Source: Nitrobacteraceae bacterium AZCC 2146 (lineage in GTDB: Bacteria; Pseudomonadota; Alphaproteobacteria; Rhizobiales; Xanthobacteraceae). From it: 64,000 nucleotides of DNA. Both the position numbers and the translations under genes were made by a program. How positions within the stretch are numbered: position 1 is the first letter of the stretch; each line of letters starts with the position of its first letter. Location: positions 248,001-312,000 of the forward strand of contig JBAGRP010000001.1 of assembly GCA_036924855.1 (NCBI GenBank), written 5' to 3'. This document shows positions 18,015-26,903 of the stretch, piece after piece. The notes below the pieces were generated by a model. That model had not been told where the DNA came from and ran no database searches. It saw only the letters and a program-made list of their open reading frames with translations.

Positions 18015-19198
18015 CAGGGCTATCGCATGTTCAAGAGCATATCGACGAGGAAAATGTCGTCCCAGGCAGCGCGTTTGAGCTTGCCTCGCAAGGAGGTCTT
18101 TGTATCGGGATGAGCACGAGCAATATTGAGGGCAAGTCGCCGCAGAACGGCGAGGTTGGCGGGAGCATGGTCTTTTCGGCTTCGCGTCTGATCCTCGTCG
18201 AGAACGACGTCGAGCGTCCAGTGCAAGACGTTTTCGATGCCCCAATGTTCGCGAACGATGCGCAGCAGTTCTGCGGGCGTGTAGCGCTGGGTCAGAAGGA
18301 AGTAGCGCTGGACGGTCTTGTCGCTTCCACGTTTGCTGGTGATCCGAGCGACGGCCTTGAGACCTGGAAAGTTGTGCTTTTCGGCCATGTCCTTGACGGA
18401 AGTAACGATCGCGGTTCGGGTTTCTTTGCGCCCGTGATCGGCGTCCTTGGTGGTGGCTTGTTTGGCCTTCTTGCGCTCTGCCGCAGAGATCGCGGCCTTG
18501 GCATCGCGCAGCAAGCCCGGCTGGTTGTTCTTTACCGCCAAGACGTAGTCTCCGCCGCGCCCCACGATGGCTTTGGCCATCCCGCGATGACAGTGCAGCG
18601 CATCCGCCGTGACGACGCAGCCCTTCAGCTGAAGAAGCTCGACGAGATGCAAAGCGCCGGCCGCTTCGTTGTTTCCAGGCGCCAGCACATTGGCGAGCGC
18701 CATGCGGGTCATGGAGCTCCACGCCGTCACCATCACTGGCGGCATGTGACTTTGGCCACATTCGTAGGCTCTCCTCAGCGCCTTGCCATCGAGAGCTACC
18801 ACTCCCTTGATTTTGGTCGCCGTCGCGAACGCCTTGGTAAAGCGCCGAAAGACCTTCTCGAAGCTGTCCGGATCGAGGATGCGAAAGACACGGCTGAAGG
18901 TGTCGTGACTCGGTATCCCGTGCTCCAGCACCAGAATTGTGCGCAACAGCGCTTCTTTCGACCGCCCAAACAGCGCGATGTCGCAACACGTCGTGGCACC
19001 GCACAGCGTGGCCAGCAGCGCGATGAACAGCATCTCGGTCAGATCGTGCTGAGCTTGATTCTTCCGAGGATCGGCCAACGGCAAAAAGCATTCTGCAAAG
19101 CGGTCCAAAACAGGCTCCTCTCGAATCAGGAGACACTCTCAGAATCAAATTTTCCTTCCAGCGCAATAGCTTGGCCCATCGGACGTGCGATTCCCCTG
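18015..19198 (-). mobile_element. Insertion sequence, ISAs1 family, apparently intact
   Basis: The ends are imperfect inverted repeats: CAGGGCTATCGCATGTTC on the left (from 18015) and, on the minus strand from 19198, CAGGGGAATCGCACGTCC. A perfect 10-bp direct repeat CCCCTCCAGG flanks it (18005-18014 and 19199-19208), as expected for ISAs1-type target duplication (8-10 bp). Length is 1184 bp with one transposase gene. The perfect duplication suggests recent insertion. Confidence 0.93.
18020..19108 (-). CDS. ISAs1-family DDE transposase
   Basis: A 362-residue transposase that fills the element. The DDE residues are visible: D in VALDGKALRRA, D in VVTADALHCHR, and E in the C-terminal EHWGIENVLHWTLDVVLDED, which is a hallmark of the ISAs1 (IS4-superfamily) group. 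The N-terminus (F-LPLADPRKNQAQHDLTE) is the usual DDE_Tnp_1-associated domain. The start is TTG at 19108, preceded by AGGAG at good spacing; no ATG fits in frame nearby. The frame is uninterrupted, so it may be active. Confidence 0.93.
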   Translation of the reverse strand: MDRFAECFLPLADPRKNQAQHDLTEMLFIALLATLCGATTCCDIALFGRSKEALLRTILVLEHGIPSHDTFSRVFRILDPDSFEKVFRRFTKAFATATKIKGVVALDGKALRRAYECGQSHMPPVMVTAWSSMTRMALANVLAPGNNEAAGALHLVELLQLKGCVVTADALHCHRGMAKAIVGRGGDYVLAVKNNQPGLLRDAKAAISAAERKKAKQATTKDADHGRKETRTAIVTSVKDMAEKHNFPGLKAVARITSKRGSDKTVQRYFLLTQRYTPAELLRIVREHWGIENVLHWTLDVVLDEDQTRSRKDHAPANLAVLRRLALNIARAHPDTKTSLRGKLKRAAWDDIFLVDMLLNMR

Positions 19199-19208
19199 CC
19201 CCTCCAGG
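19199..19208. repeat. Right target-site duplication of the insertion sequence
   Basis: CCCCTCCAGG, identical to the left copy. The bases after it (GGAGGGTGAAG) form the right arm of the interrupted palindrome, 18 bp before the TRAP permease stop codon. Confidence 0.92.
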
Positions 19209-19226
19209 GGAGGGTGAAGAAAGGGG

Positions 19227-21308
19227 CTACGACATCGCCAGCCGTGCCGTGCTGCGCTTCATCAGCAACAGTGCGACCAATATCGTCGGCGCCAGGATTG
19301 CGACACCGAGGCTGGTGATCTGCCATTGCGACAACGGGTTGATGCCGCCGCCCGGCGTCGCGATCACGAAGCCACCGATGATCAGCAGCACGCGCAGCGG
19401 CCATTCCAGCGCGCCGGCCTTGCGGAGGTCGCCAACGAAGGCCTGATAGCCCTGAATGCCGCCGCAGATGAACAGCGTGCCGATGCCGGCGAGGCCCATC
19501 AGGCCGATGGCTTCGAGATAGGGATTGTCGCCCTGCAGCACCAATGCGGGATTCATCACGAAGAAGAACGGGATGAAGTAGATGATGCTGCCGACCCACA
19601 TCGACTCCCAGCCAGTCTTCATCGCCGGCGACCCGGCTATCCCGGCCGCGGCAAACGAGGCGATCGCCACCGGTGGCGTAATCGACGACAGCATGCCCCA
19701 GTAGAAGATGAACATGTGCACGGCCATCCGGTTGAGGCCGAGCTTCTCCAGCGCCGGCGCCACGAGGATGGCGAGGAAGATGTAGCAGGCGGTGGTGGTC
19801 AGCCCGAGGCCGAGGATCAGGCTGGTGAAGGCACACATGCCGAGCAGCAGGAAGGCGTTGTCGCCGGCGATGCGCAGCAGGTCGTTGGCCAGGCTGGAGA
19901 CCACGCCGGTCATCGAGAACGCGCCGATCAGCAGGCCGCAGCCGGCGAGAATGCCGATCAGTTCGACGAAGGTGCGGCCGTTGACCTCGAGGAATTTCGA
20001 GATCGTCGACAACGTCCAGCGGGTCTCCTTGGAGAACAGCTGGTTCAGCACCAGCAGCAGCGCGGTGGCATAGAACGGCGCGTGGCTCTCGCGCTTGAAG
20101 TACAGCAGCATCACGATCAGCAGCGCGATGACGAAGATGTAGTACCAGCCGTCCTTGATCGTATCCATGATCTTCGGCAGTTCGGAGCGCGGAATTCCTT
20201 CGAGCCCGTGCCGCGCCGCATAGGAATCCACCTGCATGAACAGGCCGACATAATACAGCACCGCGGGGATGATGGCGGCGAGCGCGACATCGGCGTAGCT
20301 GACGTTGAGGAACTGGGCGATGACGAAGGCGGTAGCACCCATCACCGGCGGCGCCAGTACCGCGCCGGTCGAGGCGCAGGCCTCGATCGCCGCGGCGTAG
20401 GAGGCGCGAAAGCCGCTCTTCTTCATCACGGGGATGGTCATGGTGCCGGCGGTCAGCACGTTGGAGATGATCGAGCCCGACATCATGCCGAGCAGGCCCG
20501 AGGCGAAGATGCAGACTTTTGCGGCGCCGCCGCGGAAGGTGCCGCACAGGGCGAAGGCGATGTTGATGAAGAATTTCCCGGCGCCGGTCATCATCAGCGC
20601 GGTGCCGAACACCAGAAAGCCGATCACCGTGTCGGCAAAAGCCTGGATCGGAATGCCGAGCAGGCTTTCGCCGGACAGCACATGATAGGCCGTGGTCTGC
20701 TCCAGCGTCAGCTGCGAGCCGCGGAACGGCCCGAGCCAGCTGGATTCCGCGAACATGGGATAGACGGTGAACGGAAACACGCTGAGCAGCAGGCTCCAGC
20801 CGCCGGTGCGGCGCAGCGCCTCCATCAGCACGAACCACATCACCAGGCCGGCGGCGATCACGTTGTTCGGTGCGCCGTCGGACTCCCAGCCCGACAGCGC
20901 GGCCTTGCGAATATTGAGCATCAGCCAGATCGCCGCGCCAAACGTCGCGACGAACAGCACGAGGTCGTACCAGGGGATGCGGTCGAGCGGCGATTTCTCC
21001 GAATTCGGAAAGATCAGGAAGGTGAACGGCAGCATCAGCGCGATGAGGAGATAGAAGTATTCGGTGTTGAGCTGGGTGTAGTCGAGGAAGAAGCGCAGCG
21101 AGAACTGCTGGTTGATGCAGAGCAGGATGGTGGCGGCGGTGGCCGTCACCAGCGCCCAGCGCCAGCCGCCGCGCAACACGCGGACGCGGGTGACCTCGGC
21201 TTCCTGCATGTTGCCGAGGCCGGCATGCGGATCCTCGAATTCGATCCGTTTGTTCGGATCGGCCTTTGAGGCGGACAGCGAGCCCGGGGTGGATGAAGTC
21301 GATGTCAT
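19227..21308 (-). CDS. TRAP transporter fused permease (4TM/12TM, TAXI type)
   Basis: A 693-residue membrane protein joining the small DctQ-like and large DctM-like permeases of a TRAP carrier, as is usual for TAXI-type systems. After a soluble N-terminus of about 50 residues there are many hydrophobic segments; GTFRGGAAKVCIFASGLLGMMSGS and SAIT-like PPVAIASFAAAGIAG are DctM hallmarks. It takes up a carboxylate with Na+ or H+ coupling. The start chosen is the ATG at 21308; the frame is open to 21392 but upstream codons do not look coding. The binding protein lies 49 bp upstream on the same strand. Confidence 0.93.
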   Translation of the reverse strand: MTSTSSTPGSLSASKADPNKRIEFEDPHAGLGNMQEAEVTRVRVLRGGWRWALVTATAATILLCINQQFSLRFFLDYTQLNTEYFYLLIALMLPFTFLIFPNSEKSPLDRIPWYDLVLFVATFGAAIWLMLNIRKAALSGWESDGAPNNVIAAGLVMWFVLMEALRRTGGWSLLLSVFPFTVYPMFAESSWLGPFRGSQLTLEQTTAYHVLSGESLLGIPIQAFADTVIGFLVFGTALMMTGAGKFFINIAFALCGTFRGGAAKVCIFASGLLGMMSGSIISNVLTAGTMTIPVMKKSGFRASYAAAIEACASTGAVLAPPVMGATAFVIAQFLNVSYADVALAAIIPAVLYYVGLFMQVDSYAARHGLEGIPRSELPKIMDTIKDGWYYIFVIALLIVMLLYFKRESHAPFYATALLLVLNQLFSKETRWTLSTISKFLEVNGRTFVELIGILAGCGLLIGAFSMTGVVSSLANDLLRIAGDNAFLLLGMCAFTSLILGLGLTTTACYIFLAILVAPALEKLGLNRMAVHMFIFYWGMLSSITPPVAIASFAAAGIAGSPAMKTGWESMWVGSIIYFIPFFFVMNPALVLQGDNPYLEAIGLMGLAGIGTLFICGGIQGYQAFVGDLRKAGALEWPLRVLLIIGGFVIATPGGGINPLSQWQITSLGVAILAPTILVALLLMKRSTARLAMS

Positions 21309-21357
21309 AGGGTGTCCCGGTGTTGTCTGAATGTCCGCGTGCAGCGGCTGCGTGGTG

Positions 21358-22509
21358 TTATTCGAAGCCGTTCGGCATGCTGGCCTTGGCAAGCGCCGCG
21401 CCGCGCGCGGTCATCCAGCCCTCCAGGAATTCCTTGTCGCCGGACGGCGGCGTGCCCTTGGAATAGGTGGACCACGCCGCGGCGAGCACCGCCTGGCGCT
21501 TGAACAGGGCATCATTGTGGGCCTGATCCTCGTCGGTCCAGTTGCCGGCTTCCTTCAGCGCCTTCACCGTGCCGGGATGGAACGGCACCACCCACTTCAT
21601 GGTCTGCCGCTTGGCGGCGAGGCCGCCGGCGCCCGGTGCGCCGTCCTTGTAGGCGTCGTAATTGACGATCATCGCCTTGACGATCGAATAGATCGCCTCT
21701 GGCGCCTGTGATGCGTAGGTCACGAAGATCGGGTAGGGATAGGTGCCGAGCTCGATCGGTTTCTCCGGCGTGATACCGGCGCCGCAGGTCGAAACCAGCG
21801 GCGTGAAGAACGCGCCGACCTTCTGCACCCGCGTCCAGCCCTCCTTGTCGGCATGCGGCAATGGCGGCCAGATGATGCCGCGCGGCGAGTTTTCCAGCTC
21901 ACGGGCGGGGCCAGTGATGGTGGTGGCGAAGCCGGCATCGGCATCGTTGTTGATGATGCCCTTCCACATCGCGCCGTAGCTGGCGAATTCGACGACCTTG
22001 ACGTCCTTCTGGGTGAGGCCGGCAAAGGCGACGATGGCCAGCGCATTCTGGTTGAGCGCGGGCGAGCCGACCACGAAGCCGAGCCGCTTGCCGCGCAGCT
22101 CTTTCAATTGCGTGATGCCGGTATCGCGGGCGACGCCGACTGAGGCGCCGTTGCAGTCGATCGATCCGAGCAGTACCTGCAGCGGCTGCGGGCCCCATTC
22201 CTTGGCGCCGAATTCGAACACGCCTTCCTGTGCGAAGTACGAACCGGACCCCATCGCGGAAGCGACCGCGCGGCCGGCGCGCAACGGCGCAAGGCGGGCG
22301 ACGTCGTTGCCGGCGGGCAGCACGCGAACGTCGGTCGAATATTTGTCCTTGAACATCTTGCCGACGGCGACGGCGATGTTGAAACCGGCCGTCCCGGTGT
22401 CGTAGGCCGTCATCGCCATGGTCGGCGGCAGCTTGATGTCCTGTGCCAAAGAAGCAGTTGCTGTGCCAAGCACGGCAGCGGACGCCAGCGCGATGATGCG
22501 ATGAAGCAT
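21358..22509 (-). CDS. TAXI-family TRAP transporter solute-binding protein
   Basis: A periplasmic binding protein of 383 residues with a Sec signal peptide (MLHRIIALASAAVLGTATA, cleavage near ASLAQ at 23). The mature part has the TAXI features: MTAYDTGTAGFNIAVAVG, a loop with GKRLGFVVGSPALNQNA, and a C-terminal helical region. It delivers a dicarboxylate or related acid to the fused permease. GGGAGGGAAAC immediately precedes the start. A possible IclR operator lies about 20-35 bp upstream. Confidence 0.92.
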   Translation of the reverse strand: MLHRIIALASAAVLGTATASLAQDIKLPPTMAMTAYDTGTAGFNIAVAVGKMFKDKYSTDVRVLPAGNDVARLAPLRAGRAVASAMGSGSYFAQEGVFEFGAKEWGPQPLQVLLGSIDCNGASVGVARDTGITQLKELRGKRLGFVVGSPALNQNALAIVAFAGLTQKDVKVVEFASYGAMWKGIINNDADAGFATTITGPARELENSPRGIIWPPLPHADKEGWTRVQKVGAFFTPLVSTCGAGITPEKPIELGTYPYPIFVTYASQAPEAIYSIVKAMIVNYDAYKDGAPGAGGLAAKRQTMKWVVPFHPGTVKALKEAGNWTDEDQAHNDALFKRQAVLAAAWSTYSKGTPPSGDKEFLEGWMTARGAALAKASMPNGFE

Positions 22510-22527
22510 GTTTCCCTCCCGAAATGC

Positions 22528-22543
22528 ATCCGCTTATGCGAAT
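22528..22543. promoter_or_regulatory. Possible IclR operator upstream of the TAXI binding-protein gene
   Basis: ATCCGCTTATGCGAAT is an imperfect dyad that shares CCGCNNANNNGAA with the dyad at 23044-23060 upstream of the IclR gene. The position is close to the start codon, compatible with repression. The link rests on similarity of two short sites only. Confidence 0.3.
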
Positions 22544-22675
22544 TGCGTTTTTCTTCTGATGATCATGTCATCGCCCACGGGCGATGGCAACGTCTCGAAA
22601 TCTCCTTAGACGATTGGACCCGCGTTGTCTCAGACAGAACGTCGGAGCGAGTTGATGAAGCAGTTGTGGTTGCGC

Positions 22676-22897
22676 TCAGGTCTCGACGATCGCGAGCAAC
22701 TGTCCTTCGGCAACCACATCGTCGAGCGCAACCAGAATCGATTTGATCGTTCCGGTAGCGGGAGCGGCGACGGGAATTTCCATCTTCATGGCTTCGACGA
22801 ATGCGACTTCATCGCCTTCGCTGACGGCCGCGCCCGCCTCAAGCGGCAACGCGCAGATGCGGCCGGCGACTTCGCTGATGACCCTGATGTCTGACAT
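22676..22897 (-). CDS. Small biotin carboxyl carrier protein (biotinyl domain only)
   Basis: A 73-residue single-domain biotinyl protein. The biotinylation motif is VEAMKME with Lys38, flanked by the usual beta-hairpin sequences GAAVSEGDEVAFVE and PATGTIKSILV. GGAG precedes the ATG at 22897; the frame extends upstream but without coding character. It should carry carboxybiotin between a biotin carboxylase and the carboxyltransferase encoded at 24032 on the other strand. No biotin carboxylase gene is next to it. Confidence 0.9.
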   Translation of the reverse strand: MSDIRVISEVAGRICALPLEAGAAVSEGDEVAFVEAMKMEIPVAAPATGTIKSILVALDDVVAEGQLLAIVET

Positions 22898-23035
22898 GGC
22901 ATTCTCCGCGATCGCGCCAACGACTGCTCGCCAAAGGTGTGGCGTTGTGGCGATCGAACACTGCGTAAGGATGAGAGGAAACGAGCAGCTGGGTGTTGTG
23001 GCGGCAGATTGCCTGAGGTAGCGTAGGCCGCAAGT

Positions 23036-23060
23036 GGAATATAATTCCGCAAAACGGAAT
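23036..23060. promoter_or_regulatory. Candidate IclR operator: two overlapping dyads
   Basis: GGAAT-ATA-ATTCC (23036-23048) overlaps ATTCCG-CAAAA-CGGAAT (23044-23060) in the gap between the divergent biotin carrier and IclR genes. GGAAT/ATTCC half-sites of this kind are typical of IclR-family operators, so autoregulation and control of the carrier gene are inferred. Confidence 0.5.
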
Positions 23061-23133
23061 GGGATGGCGGCGCGCATCGGGGGAGCCAAGGGCTCGATCC
23101 CGGGAGATGCGTCGTCCTTTTGGGGAACGCATC

Positions 23134-24102
23134 ATGGGACGACGCTCGGAACGGCTTAGCAAACAAGGTATGCTCGCCAGCGATCTGGCAGGCGATGGCG
23201 ACGTGATCCAGGTGGTATCGCGCGCCTTCGATATCCTGCGCTGCTTCGAAGGCCACGAAGCCCGGCTCGGCAATCTCGAAATCTCCAACCGCTGCGGTCT
23301 GCCGCGCTCCACGGTGTCGCGGCTGACGCATACGCTGACCCGCATGGGCCAACTGGCCTATCTGCCCGGCGATCAGAAGTATCGCATTGGGCCGAGCGCG
23401 GTGGCGATGAGCACCTCGATGATGCGCGGACTGCAGGTGCGCAACTTGATCCGGCTGCGGCTGCAGGAAGTCGCCGACCAGATCCCCGGCACCATCGGTT
23501 TCACGATCCCCGATCGCTTCCACATGGTCTATCTGGAATATGCTCGCGCCGATCACGCGCTCGGCCTGCATTCGACGACGGGCAGCCGGATCGCGATGGG
23601 ACGCACCGCGGCCGGGCATGCTTACACCACAGCGCTGGATGAAGACGTCGGCAATGCGCTGATCACCGAGATGTCGCGCGAAATGCTGGAGGATTCCAAA
23701 ATTCTGCGCAGCAAGATCGAGCGCAACCGCCAGTCGCTGCGCGAGCACGGCTATGTCACCGCGGGCGGCATGTGGAGCCCGCACATCACCGGCATCGCGA
23801 CGCCGATCTGGTCGCCGCAATACCAGACCTTCGTGGTCGTCACCATTGGGCTGTTGTCGGCGATGTATGACGAGCGGCGCCTGCATGATGAGGTGGCGCC
23901 GATCCTGCTGAAGCTCAGCGATACCATCAGCCTGATGGTACAGAACGCCGAAAGCGGGCTTACCAGCGCGCCTGTTTCCGATGCGCCGCCGGCGCCAACA
24001 ATCCAAAAGAAAATGCCCACGGAGGATCTGAATGAACTGGAAGCCGGAACTCGACGACCTCGCCCGGCGCGAAGCATTCGCGCGGGAGATGGGCGGCGCT
24101 GA
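23134..24102 (+). CDS. IclR-family transcriptional regulator
   Basis: 322 residues. The winged helix-turn-helix covers about residues 25-85 (VIQVVSRAFDILRCFEGHEA, NRCGLPRSTVSRLTHTLTRMG), followed by an effector-binding domain with the family-typical ATPIWSPQYQ near its end. The effector is probably the organic acid handled by the neighbouring TRAP carrier and carboxylase. GGGGAA upstream supports the ATG at 23134; an earlier ATG at 23059 lacks this. The last 47 or so residues (after LMVQNAESG) are Pro/Ala/Arg-rich and extend 71 bp into the carboxyltransferase gene in another frame, unlike typical IclR proteins. Confidence 0.9.
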   Translation: MGRRSERLSKQGMLASDLAGDGDVIQVVSRAFDILRCFEGHEARLGNLEISNRCGLPRSTVSRLTHTLTRMGQLAYLPGDQKYRIGPSAVAMSTSMMRGLQVRNLIRLRLQEVADQIPGTIGFTIPDRFHMVYLEYARADHALGLHSTTGSRIAMGRTAAGHAYTTALDEDVGNALITEMSREMLEDSKILRSKIERNRQSLREHGYVTAGGMWSPHITGIATPIWSPQYQTFVVVTIGLLSAMYDERRLHDEVAPILLKLSDTISLMVQNAESGLTSAPVSDAPPAPTIQKKMPTEDLNELEAGTRRPRPARSIRAGDGRR

Positions 24103-25588
24103 CAAGGTCAAGCGGCAGCATGACCAAGGCCGGCTCACGGTTCGTGAGCGTATCGACAAGCTGATCGACGCCAAGAGCTTTCACGAAGTCGGAGCGGTCT
24201 CCGGCGTCGGCGAATACAGCGCCGAAGGTGAGCTGACACATCTGACACCGGCGAACTGCGTGTTCGGCCGCGGCAAGATCGAGGGCCGTCCGGTCGTCGT
24301 GGTCGGCGACGATTTTACGGTGCGCGGCGGCTCGGCCGATGCGTCGATCTCCGCCAAGCCGATGATGGCGGAGGAGATGGCGCACGACTTTCGCTTGCCG
24401 ATCATCCGGGTGATCGAAGGCTCCGGTGGCGGCGGTTCGGTGAAGACCATCGAGACCAAGGGCGCGGCCAATCTGCCGGGCGGCGTCGGCGGCACGCGCT
24501 GGTACTGGTACACGATCGCCAACATGGCGCATGTGCCGGTGGTCGGCCTCGGCCTCGGCTCGGTCGCGGGGCTCGGCGCGGCGCGCCTCGCAGCAAGTCA
24601 TTATTCGGTGATGACGAAGAATTCGGCGATGTTCGTTGCGGGTCCGCCGGTGGTGGCGCGGCTCGGCCAGAAGTTGGAAAAGAAAGAACTCGGCGGCTCC
24701 GACATCCAGACCCGCGCCGGCGGCGTCGATCACGCCGTCGAGACCGAAGAGGAAGCCTTCGCCTGCGCGCGGCGATTCCTGTCGTATCTGCCGTCATCGG
24801 TCTACGGCCTGCCGCCAACCATTGAGTGCAACGACGATCCCGAGCGCGCCGAAGAATCGCTGCTGAAAGCGGTGCCGCGCAATCGCCGTCAGGTCTACAA
24901 GATGCGCCCGATCATCGACGCCGTCGTCGACAAGGGCTCGTTCTTCGAGATGGCCGCGAATTTTGGCCGCCCGATCATCACCGGCTTTGCCCGGCTGGAG
25001 GGTCGCGCCGTGCTCATTTTGGCCAGCGATCCGTTTCACTATGGCGGCTCGTGGACCGCGGACGCCTGCCAGAAGGTGGTGCGCTTCGTCGATCTCGCCG
25101 AGACCTTCCATCTGCCGGTGGTCTATCTGATGGATTGCCCGGGCTTCATGATCGGCCTCGAAGCCGAGAAGGCGGCGACCATCCGCCATGGCGTTCGCGC
25201 CATGGCGGCGGTCAACCAGACCACGGTGCCGTGGTGCACGATCATCATCCGCAATGCCTTCGGTGTCGCGGGTGTGGTGCATCAGCCGGCGAATCGGTTC
25301 TCGATGCGCTATGCGTGGCCGTCAGCCTACTGGGGCTCGCTGCCGCTGGAAGGCGGCATCGAGGCGGCCTATCGCGCCGACATCGATGCTGCAGACGACC
25401 CCAAGGCAAAGCAACAGGAGATCGAGGACCGCCTCAATAAGCTGCGATCGCCATTTCGCTCGGCCGAGAAATTCTGGGTCGAGGAAGTGATCAACCCGAT
25501 GAAGACGCGCTCGCTGCTCTGCGAATTCGCGCGACTTGCAGAACCGCTGCGGACCGCGGGACCATCGCGTCTGGCGATGCGGCCGTAG
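24032..25588 (+). CDS. Acyl-CoA carboxylase carboxyltransferase (beta) subunit
   Basis: A 518-residue crotonase-fold carboxyltransferase. Visible are GRLTVRERIDKLID, the acyl-CoA-binding glycine-rich GSGGGGSV, GGVGGTRWYW, the carboxybiotin-side GGSWTADACQKVVRFVDLAE with LPVVYLMDCPGFMIG, and RNAFGVAGVVHQP. It transfers CO2 from carboxybiotin to an acyl-CoA. GGAGG precedes the start, which lies inside the end of the IclR gene (71-bp overlap). The biotin carrier (22676) is nearby, but a biotin carboxylase subunit is absent from the window. Substrate could be propionyl-, methylcrotonyl- or another acyl-CoA. Confidence 0.9.
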   Translation: MNWKPELDDLARREAFAREMGGADKVKRQHDQGRLTVRERIDKLIDAKSFHEVGAVSGVGEYSAEGELTHLTPANCVFGRGKIEGRPVVVVGDDFTVRGGSADASISAKPMMAEEMAHDFRLPIIRVIEGSGGGGSVKTIETKGAANLPGGVGGTRWYWYTIANMAHVPVVGLGLGSVAGLGAARLAASHYSVMTKNSAMFVAGPPVVARLGQKLEKKELGGSDIQTRAGGVDHAVETEEEAFACARRFLSYLPSSVYGLPPTIECNDDPERAEESLLKAVPRNRRQVYKMRPIIDAVVDKGSFFEMAANFGRPIITGFARLEGRAVLILASDPFHYGGSWTADACQKVVRFVDLAETFHLPVVYLMDCPGFMIGLEAEKAATIRHGVRAMAAVNQTTVPWCTIIIRNAFGVAGVVHQPANRFSMRYAWPSAYWGSLPLEGGIEAAYRADIDAADDPKAKQQEIEDRLNKLRSPFRSAEKFWVEEVINPMKTRSLLCEFARLAEPLRTAGPSRLAMRP

Positions 25589-25594
25589 GGAAGG

Positions 25595-26857
25595 TCACAT
25601 CTTCCGCAACACCACACTGGCATTGACGCCGCCGAAGCCAAAGCCGTTTGACAGCACGTGGTCGATCTTCATCGCCAGCGCCTTGCCGCGGATCAGGTCG
25701 AGTCCTTCGGCGGAAGGATCGGGGTTGTCGAGATTGAGCGTCGCCGGCGCGATCTGGTCGCGCAGCGCGAGGATCGAAAAAATCGCTTCCAGCCCGCCGG
25801 CAGCGCCGAGCAGATGGCCGGTGGCGGATTTGGTTGAGCTAATGGCGACACCGCCCTTGGTACCAAAAATGGTCTTGATCGCCTCCAGTTCGCCGTGATC
25901 GCCGACCGGCGTTGACGTGGCGTGGGCGTTGAGATGCTGGACGTCCCGAGCGGAAATGCCGGCCTGCGCCAGCGCAATTTCCATCGCGCGCTTGGCGCCG
26001 TCGCCGTCCTCGCGTCCGGCGGTCATGTGGAACGCATCGGACGTCGTGCCGTAGCCGATCAATTCGGCAATCGGCTTGGCACCGCGCGCCAGTGCATGCT
26101 CGAGTTCCTCGATCACCACGACGCCGGCGCCTTCGCCCATCACAAAACCATCGCGGTCGCGATCGAACGGCCGCGAGGCGCGCTCCGGGTTTTCTATGAA
26201 GCTCGTGGACAGCGCGCGGGCCGCAGCAAAACCGCCGAGGCTGACGCGGTCGATGCAGGCTTCCGCACCGCCGGCGATGGCGACATCGGCTTCGCCGGAG
26301 CGAATGAGCCGCGCGGCATCGCCGATCGCCTGTACGCCGGCAGCGCAGGCGGTGACCGGTGCGCCAATCGCGCCTTCAAAGCCGTAACGGATGGAAACGT
26401 GTCCGGCGGCGAGATTGACCAGAAACGACGGCACCGTGAACGGCGACAGCCGGCGAATGCCCTTGGTATCGGTGGTGCGCACGGCATCCGCGATCGCCGG
26501 AAAGCCGCCGATGCCGGATGCGATCACGGTCGCGGTGCGTTGCCGGGCATGCGTGTCCTCGGGCTTCCAGCCAGACTGCGCGATGGCTTCATCCGCCGCC
26601 ATCAGCGCGAACAGGATGAAGCGATCCATCTTGCGCTGGTCCTTGCGCGGCGCGGCCTTGTCGGGATCGAAGCCGCCCTCGGAATCGTCTGATATATCAG
26701 GCACCTGGCCGCCGACCTTGGCGGCAATATCCGCGGTCATGGCGTCCGGCAGCAGGCGAATGCCGGATTGTCCCGCCAACAGGCGCGACCAGTTGGTCTC
26801 GACGCCGCAGCCGAGCGGCGACACCGCTCCCATTCCCGTCACGACGATACGGCGCAT
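25595..26857 (-). CDS. Beta-ketoacyl-ACP synthase II (FabF-like)
   Basis: 420 residues, condensing enzyme that extends acyl-ACP with malonyl-ACP. The C-H-K-H residues are visible: Cys171 in VTACAAG, His312 in NAHATSTPVGD, and Lys343 with His348 in TKSATGHLLGAAGG; the C-terminus reads SNGFGFGGVN. It stands alone without an ACP or malonyl-transferase gene next to it, so it may be an accessory synthase, not the primary fabF. It converges with the carboxyltransferase gene with only 6 bp between stops, and shares direction with the MFS gene upstream. Confidence 0.92.
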   Translation of the reverse strand: MRRIVVTGMGAVSPLGCGVETNWSRLLAGQSGIRLLPDAMTADIAAKVGGQVPDISDDSEGGFDPDKAAPRKDQRKMDRFILFALMAADEAIAQSGWKPEDTHARQRTATVIASGIGGFPAIADAVRTTDTKGIRRLSPFTVPSFLVNLAAGHVSIRYGFEGAIGAPVTACAAGVQAIGDAARLIRSGEADVAIAGGAEACIDRVSLGGFAAARALSTSFIENPERASRPFDRDRDGFVMGEGAGVVVIEELEHALARGAKPIAELIGYGTTSDAFHMTAGREDGDGAKRAMEIALAQAGISARDVQHLNAHATSTPVGDHGELEAIKTIFGTKGGVAISSTKSATGHLLGAAGGLEAIFSILALRDQIAPATLNLDNPDPSAEGLDLIRGKALAMKIDHVLSNGFGFGGVNASVVLRKM

Positions 26858-26903
26858 GTTGAGTCCAGTCCTGATGTTGAAGTATGCGCCCGTCGCGCCG
26901 CCA

